Below are positions 17,798-24,962 of a stretch of 64,000 nucleotides of DNA, piece after piece. A program made the translations under genes and the position numbers. The notes below the pieces were generated by a model that saw only the letters and a list, made by a program, of their open reading frames with translations, was not told the DNA's origin and made no database searches. The stretch is from positions 39,283 to 103,282 of the forward strand of contig JAZONV010000023.1 in assembly GCA_045654685.1 (NCBI GenBank), read 5' to 3'. This DNA comes from RGIG1828 sp045654685. GTDB taxonomy: Bacteria; Bacillota; Clostridia; UMGS1810. Every line of letters begins with the position of its first letter. The stretch's first letter is position 1.

Positions 17798-18857
17798 AAA
17801 AGATGTTGATTTATTTGAATATTTAAAAGAATTTTATAATATTGATTACGATAACCCAAACAGCTTCTGTTGTATCTGTCATGATGATACACATCCCTCT
17901 GCGAGCGTGTTCAAAGCAGATGGCGGCACATGGTTATATTCCTGTCGCTCTACAAGCTGTCAGTTCAAAATAGGTAATATTATTCAGGTTGTTCAATGGA
18001 AAGACAATCTTCCAAGGCATAAAGCAATAGAGAAAATTTGCTCTGACCTTGGCATCATTTATAAAGAAAATGAAGAATACAGAAATTTGTTAATTGACAA
18101 TATACGTGTTATAAACGATGACATCAAGCATTCACATCAGGACTTATATTCAGTATCGTACCGATATTTACAAACACTCCGCTATCTTCACTATGCGGCA
18201 CTTGATACTTTGCAGTACGCAGATGCCAACGGTTTTCTCTTCAGCATATCTACTGGGCATCTTGCAAATCAGCTATACCGCAGCGACAGAAAAACCACAA
18301 CCGAAGATATCAGCTATTTTGCTATGCTTGATTTGATCAGAAAAATTGATATAAATAACCCTAACATTTCTTCGGAGTACCGCAAGATGATAAAGGCATT
18401 CCAAGGTGACAAATTAAGACATATCAATGTATATTCGCTACCTATATACGACCTACAACAGCTCAGACATTCGGACGATATTGCAAAAATAGTTAAAGAA
18501 AAGAATATACGAAAAACTGATTTCACTTACGACACTGTATATAACGCCTTTGGGCAAGAGGTTGCAGACAGTGTATTTCCGCAGGTAAAAGGCAAAAGGA
18601 CTCATGAACCTGATGAATTTCTTATCTCCCAAATTGAGCATTTATTAAGTACAGATAAGTATTTTACTGTAAATACTCTTAAAGAATTTTATAAAGAAAA
18701 CAACTTAAAATTCAACGAAACAATCTTCGTGCATCAGTTACCATTAATTATGGATAGACTGAATTTGAAAAGATTACAGAGCAATACAGAAATAAAAAAT
18801 AAGTATGGAATTGAGGGAAAAGGTTTTCCGATATTATATGTTAAAAAAGGTGAATAA
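17796..18857 (+). pseudogene. CHC2-type zinc-finger primase-like protein, 5'-truncated
   Basis: The coding frame is recognisable from about 17797 (KDVDLFEYLKEFYN, then CCICHDDTHPSASVF and the later YSCRSTSC, a CHC2 primase zinc-ribbon). It has no start codon, because it abuts the brxC fragment head to head at about 17794-17798. The first internal ATG is 17907, inside the zinc finger, so any product would lack half of it. The rest (to 18857) is helical, with HEPDEFLISQIEHLLSTDKYF near the end. CHC2 proteins of this kind are common in mobile elements as replication or conflict proteins. The truncation argues that it is inactive. Confidence 0.75.
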
Positions 18858-18916
18858 CTCTTTTTCTATAAGATGAAATTATATCAAATTTTCACTCATG
18901 AAAGGAGTTTTTTCAC

Positions 18917-19288
18917 ATGACAGACACTACATATATAAGACGAGGCGACATTTATTATGTCGACTTAGGTAGTGAACGCAACGGTAGCATTCAGCATGGT
19001 GTCAGACCATGTGTAGTTTGCGGCAATAATTTGCAGAATCGCTTTTCGGAGGTAATTATGATTTCTCCGATAACTTCATCACGCAAGAAGAAACCCATCC
19101 CTACACATCTTGAACTTAAAGCTGAAGAATGTAATCTTAAAACCGACAGTACAGTTTTATTTGAGCAGATTATAACTATTCAAAAATCTCAACTAAGAGA
19201 AAAAATTTCATCCCTTGATGATTCCATCATGGAAAAGGTAAATGATAAGTTAATGATTAGCTTCGGAATTGCACCCGCATTTGCCTGA
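18917..19288 (+). CDS. mazF: MazF/PemK-family endoribonuclease toxin
   Basis: 123 aa, with AAAGGAG before the ATG. It has the classical fold signatures: RRGDIYYVDLG at the N-terminus, GVRPCVVCGNN, VIMISPITSS and DSTVLFEQIITIQKSQL. MazF cuts mRNA at short sequences. No MazE antitoxin gene adjoins it; the gene before is the broken primase-like frame. The toxin may be controlled from elsewhere or, as in many clostridia, have a distant partner. A terminator follows at 19293. Confidence 0.93.
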   Translation: MTDTTYIRRGDIYYVDLGSERNGSIQHGVRPCVVCGNNLQNRFSEVIMISPITSSRKKKPIPTHLELKAEECNLKTDSTVLFEQIITIQKSQLREKISSLDDSIMEKVNDKLMISFGIAPAFA

Positions 19289-19291
19289 GAA

Positions 19292-19320
19292 TGAGAACCG
19301 CAACTCGCGGTTCTTTTTTT
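19292..19320 (+). terminator. Terminator of mazF
   Basis: AGAACCGC / GCGGTTCT stem with a 5-nt loop, followed by TTTTTT. Confidence 0.85.
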
Positions 19321-19333
19321 CTGCTCAAAATAA

Positions 19334-19530
19334 AATGAGACCAAAGCTTTTAAACTTTGATCTCATTGGCTAATGACTGTCGAAAGAGATGATAGTGAGG
19401 TCATTTTTACAAAAGAGAATGATATTATTTAGCGGGATTGGGGTTCTTTCAGAAAGGTAAGTGGACTGTCATTAGCATATCTAAATTCGCCTAAGAAGGC
19501 GGAGGTGTTGTCAAGAGTAATTATTTTATA
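19334..19530. ncRNA. Structured intergenic region, possible RNA element
   Basis: AATGAGACCAAAGC/ACTTTGATCTCATT (19334-19367) makes a strong hairpin. GCTAATGACTGTC (19369-19381) pairs with GACTGTCATTAGC (19464-19476) over about 80 nt with one mismatch, enclosing smaller stems. CGCCT-AAGA-AGGCG (about 19487-19500) ends in GGAGGTG. After that comes only a 12-codon hydrophobic frame. I cannot assign a family. Direction and function are unknown. Confidence 0.35.
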
Positions 19531-19555
19531 TGTTTTAATTTAGTCGTTTTTTCAT

Positions 19556-19825
19556 TTATACCTTTTTATTTTCAAAAATTCTTTTATTTCTTATAAGCTG
19601 AGAAATAACCATCAAGATGTTTTGTGATTTCAGAGAATGCTCTGACTGAACACAAAAATGAAGATGCTTAACTACTCTGCCATCAACAGAAAACTTCGGA
19701 ACAGCAAGTACTGAAATGATGTTTTTACCACCTGTCGGCATCATGCGAATAAAAAAGTCAAACTTATTAATATCATTTTCAGCATGTGATGGATAGATGA
19801 TAGAAAACTGCAACTCTGTCTGCAT
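19556..19825 (-). CDS. Small protein of unknown function
   Basis: 89 aa from ATG 19825, with GGGAGG upstream. It looks like a small alpha/beta domain (TELQFSIIYPSHAENDINKFDFFIRMMP, then a strand-rich segment, KHLHFCVQSEHS). I do not recognise the family. It is 63 bp downstream of the 509-aa unknown gene on the same strand and probably shares its promoter. Confidence 0.6.
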   Translation of the reverse strand: MQTELQFSIIYPSHAENDINKFDFFIRMMPTGGKNIISVLAVPKFSVDGRVVKHLHFCVQSEHSLKSQNILMVISQLIRNKRIFENKKV

Positions 19826-19888
19826 GTAAAAACCTCCCTTCATAAATTGATAATTTCAATTTACGTGGGAGGTTTTAAAATCCTTTAT

Positions 19889-21418
19889 TTATAACTTGTT
19901 CTTAATTTTAAACTTTCTCACCGTTGAGTGTAATTCTTCTCGTAACTCAACAGCGAGTGCATTGTTAAGTTTTTTAAGAATTTCAAAATCAAAAGCAATT
20001 GTTTTCATAAAAATAAATGGTTGTTCATGCATATCTGAACTTCTAAAGTTTTTTGAAAATTCAATTATATCGGCATCTGCTTTTTCGTCAAGAACAATAT
20101 TATCAAAGAATTCACATAATACTCTATGGAATTCCATGGTATTTTCTGAACTTATATCAATATCTGGATTTTGTGGCAATGGATATAATTCAAGGATAGG
20201 TTTGTTAAACGGAAGAGAATTCACCCCGTATGCAACAAATTTTTGTCCTGTGTGTTCAAATGCAGCATTTTCACTTTCTCCGTTTTTACGAAAGTAACTA
20301 TAAATTGTCATGAAAAGGTGTATAAGTTTGATTTTTCCACTGCCAGTATATTTATCAGGTGTACTTGCTCTTACGCAGTCCGCATGGTACAAAGAATCTT
20401 TTTTACTAAAATCTATTGGAGCATACTTATACACGAACAGCGGGAAATCGTGTTTAGATATCAAACGATTTTCGTCTTTAAAATAAACAAAGTCCTGAGT
20501 TTCGTATTTGTATATGCTTTTTATGCTCTCATTTGTTCTTAATTGGAGAAAAATCCCATTCCAATCAGTTTTGTTTTCATCGTTCCAATATAATTTATTT
20601 ATATACTCCTGCATTCCTTTGGGAATATCCACCGTGTGATGCATTAAATACATTCCGTACAACCAATACTCGCTATAAATCAAATCCAAAGGATATTGTG
20701 TATACTTAACATCTACTATTTTATTAAATATTTCGTTTATCTTTTTCGCTATATATTCATCGGCTCTTATTTTTTCTTTGTCTGTTAAATTAGCATATTC
20801 AATAGGAACATATCTTAAATGTTCGCCAAAATTTTTTTCATCAAAAATAGAATTGGCAATTTTTTTAATTTCTACTTCTGCTTTTCTTTCTCCATTGACA
20901 AACTCAGGAGCAATAACACATTTTCTTGATGTGAAAATGGTAATTGGTATGCATATCTGTTCTTTGTTAAATGATGAAAACAAATTGCTATTAGTTTTAT
21001 AGATATTTTTCAATGTAGTTTTTATTGGTTTTGGAGGCTGATCGGATTTTTGTTGTATTTCTTTTTCCTTAGAATCAACTTTTTCTTCTTCTTTCCTTTT
21101 TTCGGTTTCTTCTTCATTTTTTTTAGGAATAAATTTTTCCAAGACAACACCGCATGCTATTGCTTCACTTAACAATTCAGACATCCTTGCTTGTTTTCGT
21201 ACAAACAGGTGTGCATTGTATTCTATTAAAAATATCGTTCGCAAAACATCAATATGAATATGATTTCTTCTATTAGCTGTACACAAATAGTAACTTGTTG
21301 ATTGTGAGCGACCCAAGACATCCTCGCCAAATTTTTCATGCGAATAACCAAGTATGCCGTTTCTTAATTCATCAATATACTTTGCTAAAAACTTTGTAAA
21401 CTTATATCTTCCATACAT
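19889..21418 (-). CDS. Unknown 509-aa protein
   Basis: The first 100 residues carry NRRNHIHIDVLRTIFLIEYNAHLF, which looks helical and may bind DNA or a partner. An acidic/lysine-rich linker (residues 115-150: EEETEKRKEEEKVDSKEKE) is followed by a large C-terminal domain with no motif that I recognise. There are no membrane segments. The promoter is a good minus-strand sigma-A site at 21445-21473, overlapped by two of three perfect 14-bp repeats, so expression is probably repressed by a DNA-binding protein that also acts on the divergent sigma-like gene. I do not assign a function. Confidence 0.75.
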   Translation of the reverse strand: MYGRYKFTKFLAKYIDELRNGILGYSHEKFGEDVLGRSQSTSYYLCTANRRNHIHIDVLRTIFLIEYNAHLFVRKQARMSELLSEAIACGVVLEKFIPKKNEEETEKRKEEEKVDSKEKEIQQKSDQPPKPIKTTLKNIYKTNSNLFSSFNKEQICIPITIFTSRKCVIAPEFVNGERKAEVEIKKIANSIFDEKNFGEHLRYVPIEYANLTDKEKIRADEYIAKKINEIFNKIVDVKYTQYPLDLIYSEYWLYGMYLMHHTVDIPKGMQEYINKLYWNDENKTDWNGIFLQLRTNESIKSIYKYETQDFVYFKDENRLISKHDFPLFVYKYAPIDFSKKDSLYHADCVRASTPDKYTGSGKIKLIHLFMTIYSYFRKNGESENAAFEHTGQKFVAYGVNSLPFNKPILELYPLPQNPDIDISSENTMEFHRVLCEFFDNIVLDEKADADIIEFSKNFRSSDMHEQPFIFMKTIAFDFEILKKLNNALAVELREELHSTVRKFKIKNKL

Positions 21419-21444
21419 ATAATCAACCCTGTCTTTTTTATTTT

Positions 21445-21473
21445 ATTATACCATGTATATAGGTTATAGTCAA
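21445..21473 (-). promoter_or_regulatory. Promoter of the 509-aa gene
   Basis: The minus-strand TTGACT (21468-21473), 17-bp spacer and extended TGG-TATAAT (21445-21450) are near consensus. The first 14-bp repeat starts 4 bp outside the -35 box. Confidence 0.7.
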
Positions 21474-21476
21474 TCT

Positions 21477-21576
21477 TAAATCTTCACAAAAAATATAAAT
21501 CTTCACAAATTTTAATCTTTTTAAGATATAAATGAAGTAGTGTTAAAATCAATTTGCTTAATTTTGTGAAGATTTA
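21477..21576. repeat. Three perfect TAAATCTTCACAAA boxes between divergent promoters
   Basis: Copies lie at 21477-21490, 21496-21509 (direct, 19-bp period) and 21563-21576 (inverted). The third overlaps the region just before an extended -10 (TGG-TATAAT, 21578-21586) for the plus-strand gene. This is the layout of operator boxes for a shared repressor. They could also be replication iterons, but no replication initiator is nearby. Confidence 0.75.
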
Positions 21577-21600
21577 ATGGTATAATTTTATATGTGAACA

Positions 21601-21838
21601 GGGATAAAACATCCCTACAAAAATAAAAACAAATCGTACTTCTGTCGAAGTTCGCGCGATAAGGCGGAGTGGGTTTCAAAAGGTTTCAGGCAGTTATGTA
21701 TTTCGTATACATATTTTCTGAAATCTGATGAACACCGCTCTACTTATCGTGCAGTCACAGCATATGAGTCAGTCGGTGTATCATCAGATGCATCGACTTT
21801 TTGTTTCCCACAAGGTAGTACGCCGGAAAGGAAACAAA
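21601..21838 (+). promoter_or_regulatory. Long structured leader of the sigma-like gene
   Basis: About 240 nt without a convincing frame separate the extended -10 at 21581 from the ATG at 21839. It contains GGGAT-AAAAC-ATCCC (21601-21615), ACTTC-TGTC-GAAGT (21638-21651) and a nested hairpin of GGTTTCAG/CTGAAATC enclosing TATGTAT/ATACATA (21682-21725). A regulatory leader is plausible; I cannot match it to a riboswitch class. Confidence 0.4.
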
Positions 21839-22348
21839 ATGAAAGATTTAAACAAAAAAGAATACTTTATGGTTAATGGAGAAAAAGTTGAGGTTAGTGC
21901 AGAAGTCGGAAAATGGTACAGAAACACACAAGATGCCACGCGAATCAGGCAACGCAGACGCGGATTATGTAACTGTCCAAGTTCCAAATGGCAGAGTTGC
22001 TCAAGTGATTGCATAATGTGTCCGTATGAGATTAGGAAAAACATATCACTGGATGGTCTTTGCTCTTCTGATGGTGACGAATATGGATACGAGTTTGTTT
22101 TCCAATATACCAAAAATAATTATATTTCTTTTGAAGATGCTTTCGCAGAAAGCGAGATGGCAAAGGAAATTCTAAAGCGAATACAAGAACAGATGCCGGA
22201 ACTTATCGAGTTCGGTAAGTTAAGGTTAGAAGGCTATACTCACTCGAAAATTTCTGAAATGCTACATATTAAAAGATCAACTTTAGACTCCAGAAGAAAA
22301 AAAATGCTTAATTGCATAAGAAAGGAATTCTCGGATATAAATTTTTAA
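21839..22348 (+). CDS. Sigma-70 region-4-like regulator with cysteine-rich N-terminal part
   Basis: 169 aa from ATG 21839, with AAAGGA upstream; an upstream in-frame ATG at 21728 lies within the structured leader. The C-terminus (residues about 118-169) reads IQEQMPELIEFGKLRLEGYT, then HSKISEMLHIKRSTLDSRRKKML. This is a region-4 type helix-turn-helix as in phage and mobile-element sigma-like proteins. The middle has CNCPSSKWQSCSSDCIMCPYE, a possible metal-binding knot. Three copies of a 38-bp motif downstream are candidate targets. It opens a plus-strand run (methyltransferase, DUF4314, small proteins, recombinase), so it may be the master activator of the mobility module. Confidence 0.75.
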   Translation: MKDLNKKEYFMVNGEKVEVSAEVGKWYRNTQDATRIRQRRRGLCNCPSSKWQSCSSDCIMCPYEIRKNISLDGLCSSDGDEYGYEFVFQYTKNNYISFEDAFAESEMAKEILKRIQEQMPELIEFGKLRLEGYTHSKISEMLHIKRSTLDSRRKKMLNCIRKEFSDINF

Positions 22349-22353
22349 AAAAA

Positions 22354-22391
22354 TTTCGGCAATTCACATTTTTATGTTCGGTATATAAGTA
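22354..22391 (+). promoter_or_regulatory. 38-bp TTTCGGCAA...CGGTATAT motif, copy 1
   Basis: It starts TTTCGGCAA, has a T-rich middle and ends TCGGTATATAAGTA. It lies 6 bp after the sigma-like gene's stop. The two conserved ends are spaced like -35 and -10 elements of an alternative promoter. Confidence 0.6.
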
Positions 22392-22442
22392 AGAAGAGTT
22401 TGTTGATGTCGAAACAATATAATTTTTGAAAATTTTAAATTT

Positions 22443-22480
22443 TTTCGGCAAAACGAATTTTTATGTACGGTTTATTAGTA
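22443..22480 (+). promoter_or_regulatory. 38-bp TTTCGGCAA...CGGTTTAT motif, copy 2
   Basis: Same length and conserved ends as copy 1 (TTTCGGCAA; ACGGTTTATTAGTA). It lies 43 bp before the methyltransferase start, a suitable promoter position. Confidence 0.65.
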
Positions 22481-22522
22481 GTGAACCTTAAAAACAAATT
22501 AATTATGAAAGGACGATTTCAA

Positions 22523-23692
22523 ATGGAAATGTTAAATACAATAAACGAATGCAGAGTTTGGAGGGAATGCTCTGATTTAAAAACAAACAACCTTTACAAC
22601 ATGGACTGCCTTGAAGGTCTCCGAAAGATGCCTGATAATTCTGTTGATTTAATTCTGTCAGATCCACCTTACGCACTTGACAACAGTGATGGTATTGGTA
22701 CAGGTGTCGCCAAAGATTACAAATATCTTAAGGAAATAGACTACATGTGTAATGGTTTCGATTTAAGAATACTGGACGAATGCATGAGAGTTCTTCGAGG
22801 CAATGCTTTTTTCTTTTGTTCTAAGGATCAGATTCCAATGTACATTAAGTATTTTGCAGGCACAGATATGAATATTCAAGTACTTACTTGGTCTAAAACC
22901 GATGCTCCTCCGCTCTGTTGCGGCAAGTATCTCAGTGATACTGAATACATCATCTATGCTTATAGGGCTGATTCAGCTGATAAATATCCACTTATAACGG
23001 ATCACTTTATCACAAAAAAGCTCAGAGGTAACAGAAATGATCCACTCTATCATCCTTGTAAGAAGCCTACTGAAATCTTGTCTACACTTATTCAGTCTGC
23101 ATCAAAAGAAGGTGATGTGGTTCTTGATATGTTTGCTGGTTCTGCCTCAACAATGATAAGTTGCATCGAGACAGGCAGAAGATATATAGGTTTTGAGTTG
23201 ATGGAAAAGTACTATAATGCCGGCAACAAAAGAATTGAACTGGCATACTATCATTTCTTTGATGAAAATTATGAATATTCAGAAGAAATTTTAAATTTCT
23301 ACAAGCCTTACTACAAGCGCTATAAGAGAGAAAAATATTGGGACACTCCTATTGATAATTACGTATTATATCCTTTTTTTGATTCACCAACAATTCGTGA
23401 GAATTTGTTTATGGATTTTGTTCCAGAAGGAGTTATTGATTGGATTGAATCTTACAGTGATGGGGCTATGCATGCGCACTGTGTCTTAACAAAAGCTTTA
23501 TTAGAAGAACTTTTGGAGTTATGTAGACACATTGGGATTGACAAAAATGTTGCTGAAGAAACATTTCCCTCTGAATATGACAGCTATGATAGTTTATATT
23601 TTGAAGAAATTTTCAAACTTAAAACAATATTACCCCATATCATACGTGAAACAGACTTTGACAAATATGAAGTCATCTGCACCATACTTTGA
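22523..23692 (+). CDS. DNA N4/N6-methyltransferase (beta-type)
   Basis: 389 aa from ATG 22523, with AAAGGA upstream. The catalytic motif IV LSDPPY is N-terminal (about residue 48). The SAM-binding motif I (VVLDMFAGSASTMISC, followed by RRYIGFELMEKYYN) comes later, around residue 195, which is the order of beta-class amino-methyltransferases (PF01555 type). It methylates adenine N6 or cytosine N4 in a short DNA motif. A roughly 160-residue C-terminal extension has no motif that I know. No restriction enzyme is adjacent, so it is likely an orphan methylase of the element, protecting it or regulating its promoters. Confidence 0.9.
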   Translation: MEMLNTINECRVWRECSDLKTNNLYNMDCLEGLRKMPDNSVDLILSDPPYALDNSDGIGTGVAKDYKYLKEIDYMCNGFDLRILDECMRVLRGNAFFFCSKDQIPMYIKYFAGTDMNIQVLTWSKTDAPPLCCGKYLSDTEYIIYAYRADSADKYPLITDHFITKKLRGNRNDPLYHPCKKPTEILSTLIQSASKEGDVVLDMFAGSASTMISCIETGRRYIGFELMEKYYNAGNKRIELAYYHFFDENYEYSEEILNFYKPYYKRYKREKYWDTPIDNYVLYPFFDSPTIRENLFMDFVPEGVIDWIESYSDGAMHAHCVLTKALLEELLELCRHIGIDKNVAEETFPSEYDSYDSLYFEEIFKLKTILPHIIRETDFDKYEVICTIL

Positions 23693-23758
23693 TATCACAT
23701 AGTTTGGCGGCATCTATTCAAAACCGCCACAAAATAAATTATAAGGAGACGATAAATA

Positions 23759-24118
23759 ATGAATAAAGAACTTAATTCATACGAACTAAAAAAAGCAGAT
23801 ATGGTGAACATACTAAATAAAGTTACTGATATAAAAATATTTGGATTCCCAAGAGAAGAAGTTGTTGCCATGTTAAAAAAAGAATATCCCAAAGGAACTC
23901 GCTTGTCTTTGATTTCAATGGATGATCCATACACAGATTTAGTTTGTGGTGACAGAGGTACTGTTAGGAACGTTGATGATATTGGTACAATTCACATGAG
24001 TTGGGATAACGGTCGTGCTCTTGGTCTTGTTTATGGCGTAGATTCTTACAGAAAACTTACACCTGAAGAACTTGCTCAAGAAAAAATTCATGCTATTGAA
24101 AGGCAAAAAAAGAAATAA
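23759..24118 (+). CDS. DUF4314-type protein
   Basis: 119 aa, with AAGGAGA before the ATG. It contains YPKGTRLSLISMDDPYTDLVCGDRGTVRNVDDIGTIHMSWDNG (in the centre, about residues 44-88), a small beta-barrel pattern that I recognise as DUF4314, common in conjugative and integrative elements of Clostridia. Function unknown. A hairpin (TGGCGG/CCGCCA) precedes it at 23703-23728. Confidence 0.8.
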   Translation: MNKELNSYELKKADMVNILNKVTDIKIFGFPREEVVAMLKKEYPKGTRLSLISMDDPYTDLVCGDRGTVRNVDDIGTIHMSWDNGRALGLVYGVDSYRKLTPEELAQEKIHAIERQKKK

Positions 24119-24232
24119 TGAAATGGGCAATAAAACAAAAAATACCGCATACCACAACGGTGAAAAATACATAAAATCCTTGCAGTAAAGCTATTGCAGT
24201 ATGCACCTGCAAGGCAGATTGGAGATTTTATT

Positions 24233-24514
24233 ATGAAAATCTTTAGAGAAAATATAGAATTTGAATTATCAGATGATGAATTATACAATGCATTTTTGGA
24301 ACAGCAGAACAGGTTTGACAAAGAAGATATAATATCAAGTCTTGAATACTATACCAATGATGATTATGAACTGATAGAAACACTAGAAAACAACAAGGTA
24401 TTTATTGAAGAAGCGGCACATGAACTCAGAAGGATTATTGATAAATATAACGTCGTTCTTGAAGTAGCTCTTGATGAAACTATGCGTTTTATATTACCTA
24501 AATATGTGAAATAG
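24233..24514 (+). CDS. Small acidic element protein of unknown function
   Basis: 93 aa from ATG 24233, with GGAG upstream. It is mostly helical and acidic (ELSDDELYNAFLEQQNRFDKEDIISSLEYY). No family is recognised. It sits between the DUF4314 gene and the third 38-bp motif in the mobility run. Confidence 0.6.
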   Translation: MKIFRENIEFELSDDELYNAFLEQQNRFDKEDIISSLEYYTNDDYELIETLENNKVFIEEAAHELRRIIDKYNVVLEVALDETMRFILPKYVK

Positions 24515-24572
24515 AACTTTACTTGGTGTTGTTTTATGGTTTTTAGGAATCTATTCAAAAAAATTTGAATTA

Positions 24573-24610
24573 TTTCGGCAAATCAGAAATTTTTGTACGG
24601 TATATTAGTA
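24573..24610 (+). promoter_or_regulatory. 38-bp TTTCGGCAA...CGGTATAT motif, copy 3
   Basis: TTTCGGCAA at the start and ACGGTATATTAGTA at the end, in the same 38-bp frame as copies 1 and 2. It is about 100 bp upstream of the small protein and recombinase genes, so it may drive them. Confidence 0.65.
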
Positions 24611-24709
24611 AGAGATGGTGATTTATCAATCATAATTCACAAGGTAATCTCATAATTATGTACAAATACATAATTACAAAATAAAACTTAAAGAAAGGTC
24701 GGGATGCTT

Positions 24710-24871
24710 ATGACAAAAACTGTACAAGCAAACGATACTTTAAAGAGAAACAGAGAGCAGTTCAACAACGAGTTGAAGATGTTTATTAATCAGAAATTGT
24801 TTGACAAGCACATTATCTCAGAAGATATGTATTGGGCAGCAAAGGAACTTTTGTTGAAACAAGCAAGCTGA
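24710..24871 (+). CDS. 53-aa protein upstream of the recombinase, possible directionality factor
   Basis: It reads TKTVQANDTLKRNREQFNNE, continuing to a tail ending AAKELLLKQAS. ATG 24710 or the in-frame ATG 24704 could start it (AAAGG at 24694-24698). It is helical and charged. A short protein of this look often precedes serine recombinases in clostridial elements. Serine recombinases need a small partner to excise, so it is one candidate for that role; this is inference from position only. Confidence 0.6.
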   Translation: MTKTVQANDTLKRNREQFNNELKMFINQKLFDKHIISEDMYWAAKELLLKQAS

Positions 24872-24883
24872 CAAAGGTGGTCG

Positions 24884-24922
24884 AAAGTGTGCTGTATTTT
24901 TTGCAGCACACTTTCTTTATAT
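24884..24922 (+). terminator. Hairpin before the recombinase
   Basis: AAAGTGTGCTG / CAGCACACTTT (11 bp) with a 9-nt T-rich loop, then CTTTATAT. It is an intrinsic terminator or attenuator between the 53-aa gene and the recombinase. Confidence 0.6.
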
Positions 24923-24962
24923 AGATAGAAAAATTTTAACATAAGACAGGAGGAATTTTAAA

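Noticed and set aside
21496..21576. TAAATCTTCACAAA boxes as a plasmid replication origin
   Set aside because: No replication initiator, partition or relaxase gene is near, and the boxes flank divergent promoters.
24880..24962. A sigma-E promoter for the recombinase
   Set aside because: CATAAGAC near 24940 is a poor match to the -10 and no suitable -35 lies 14 bp upstream. Timing of recombinase expression cannot be read from this stretch.
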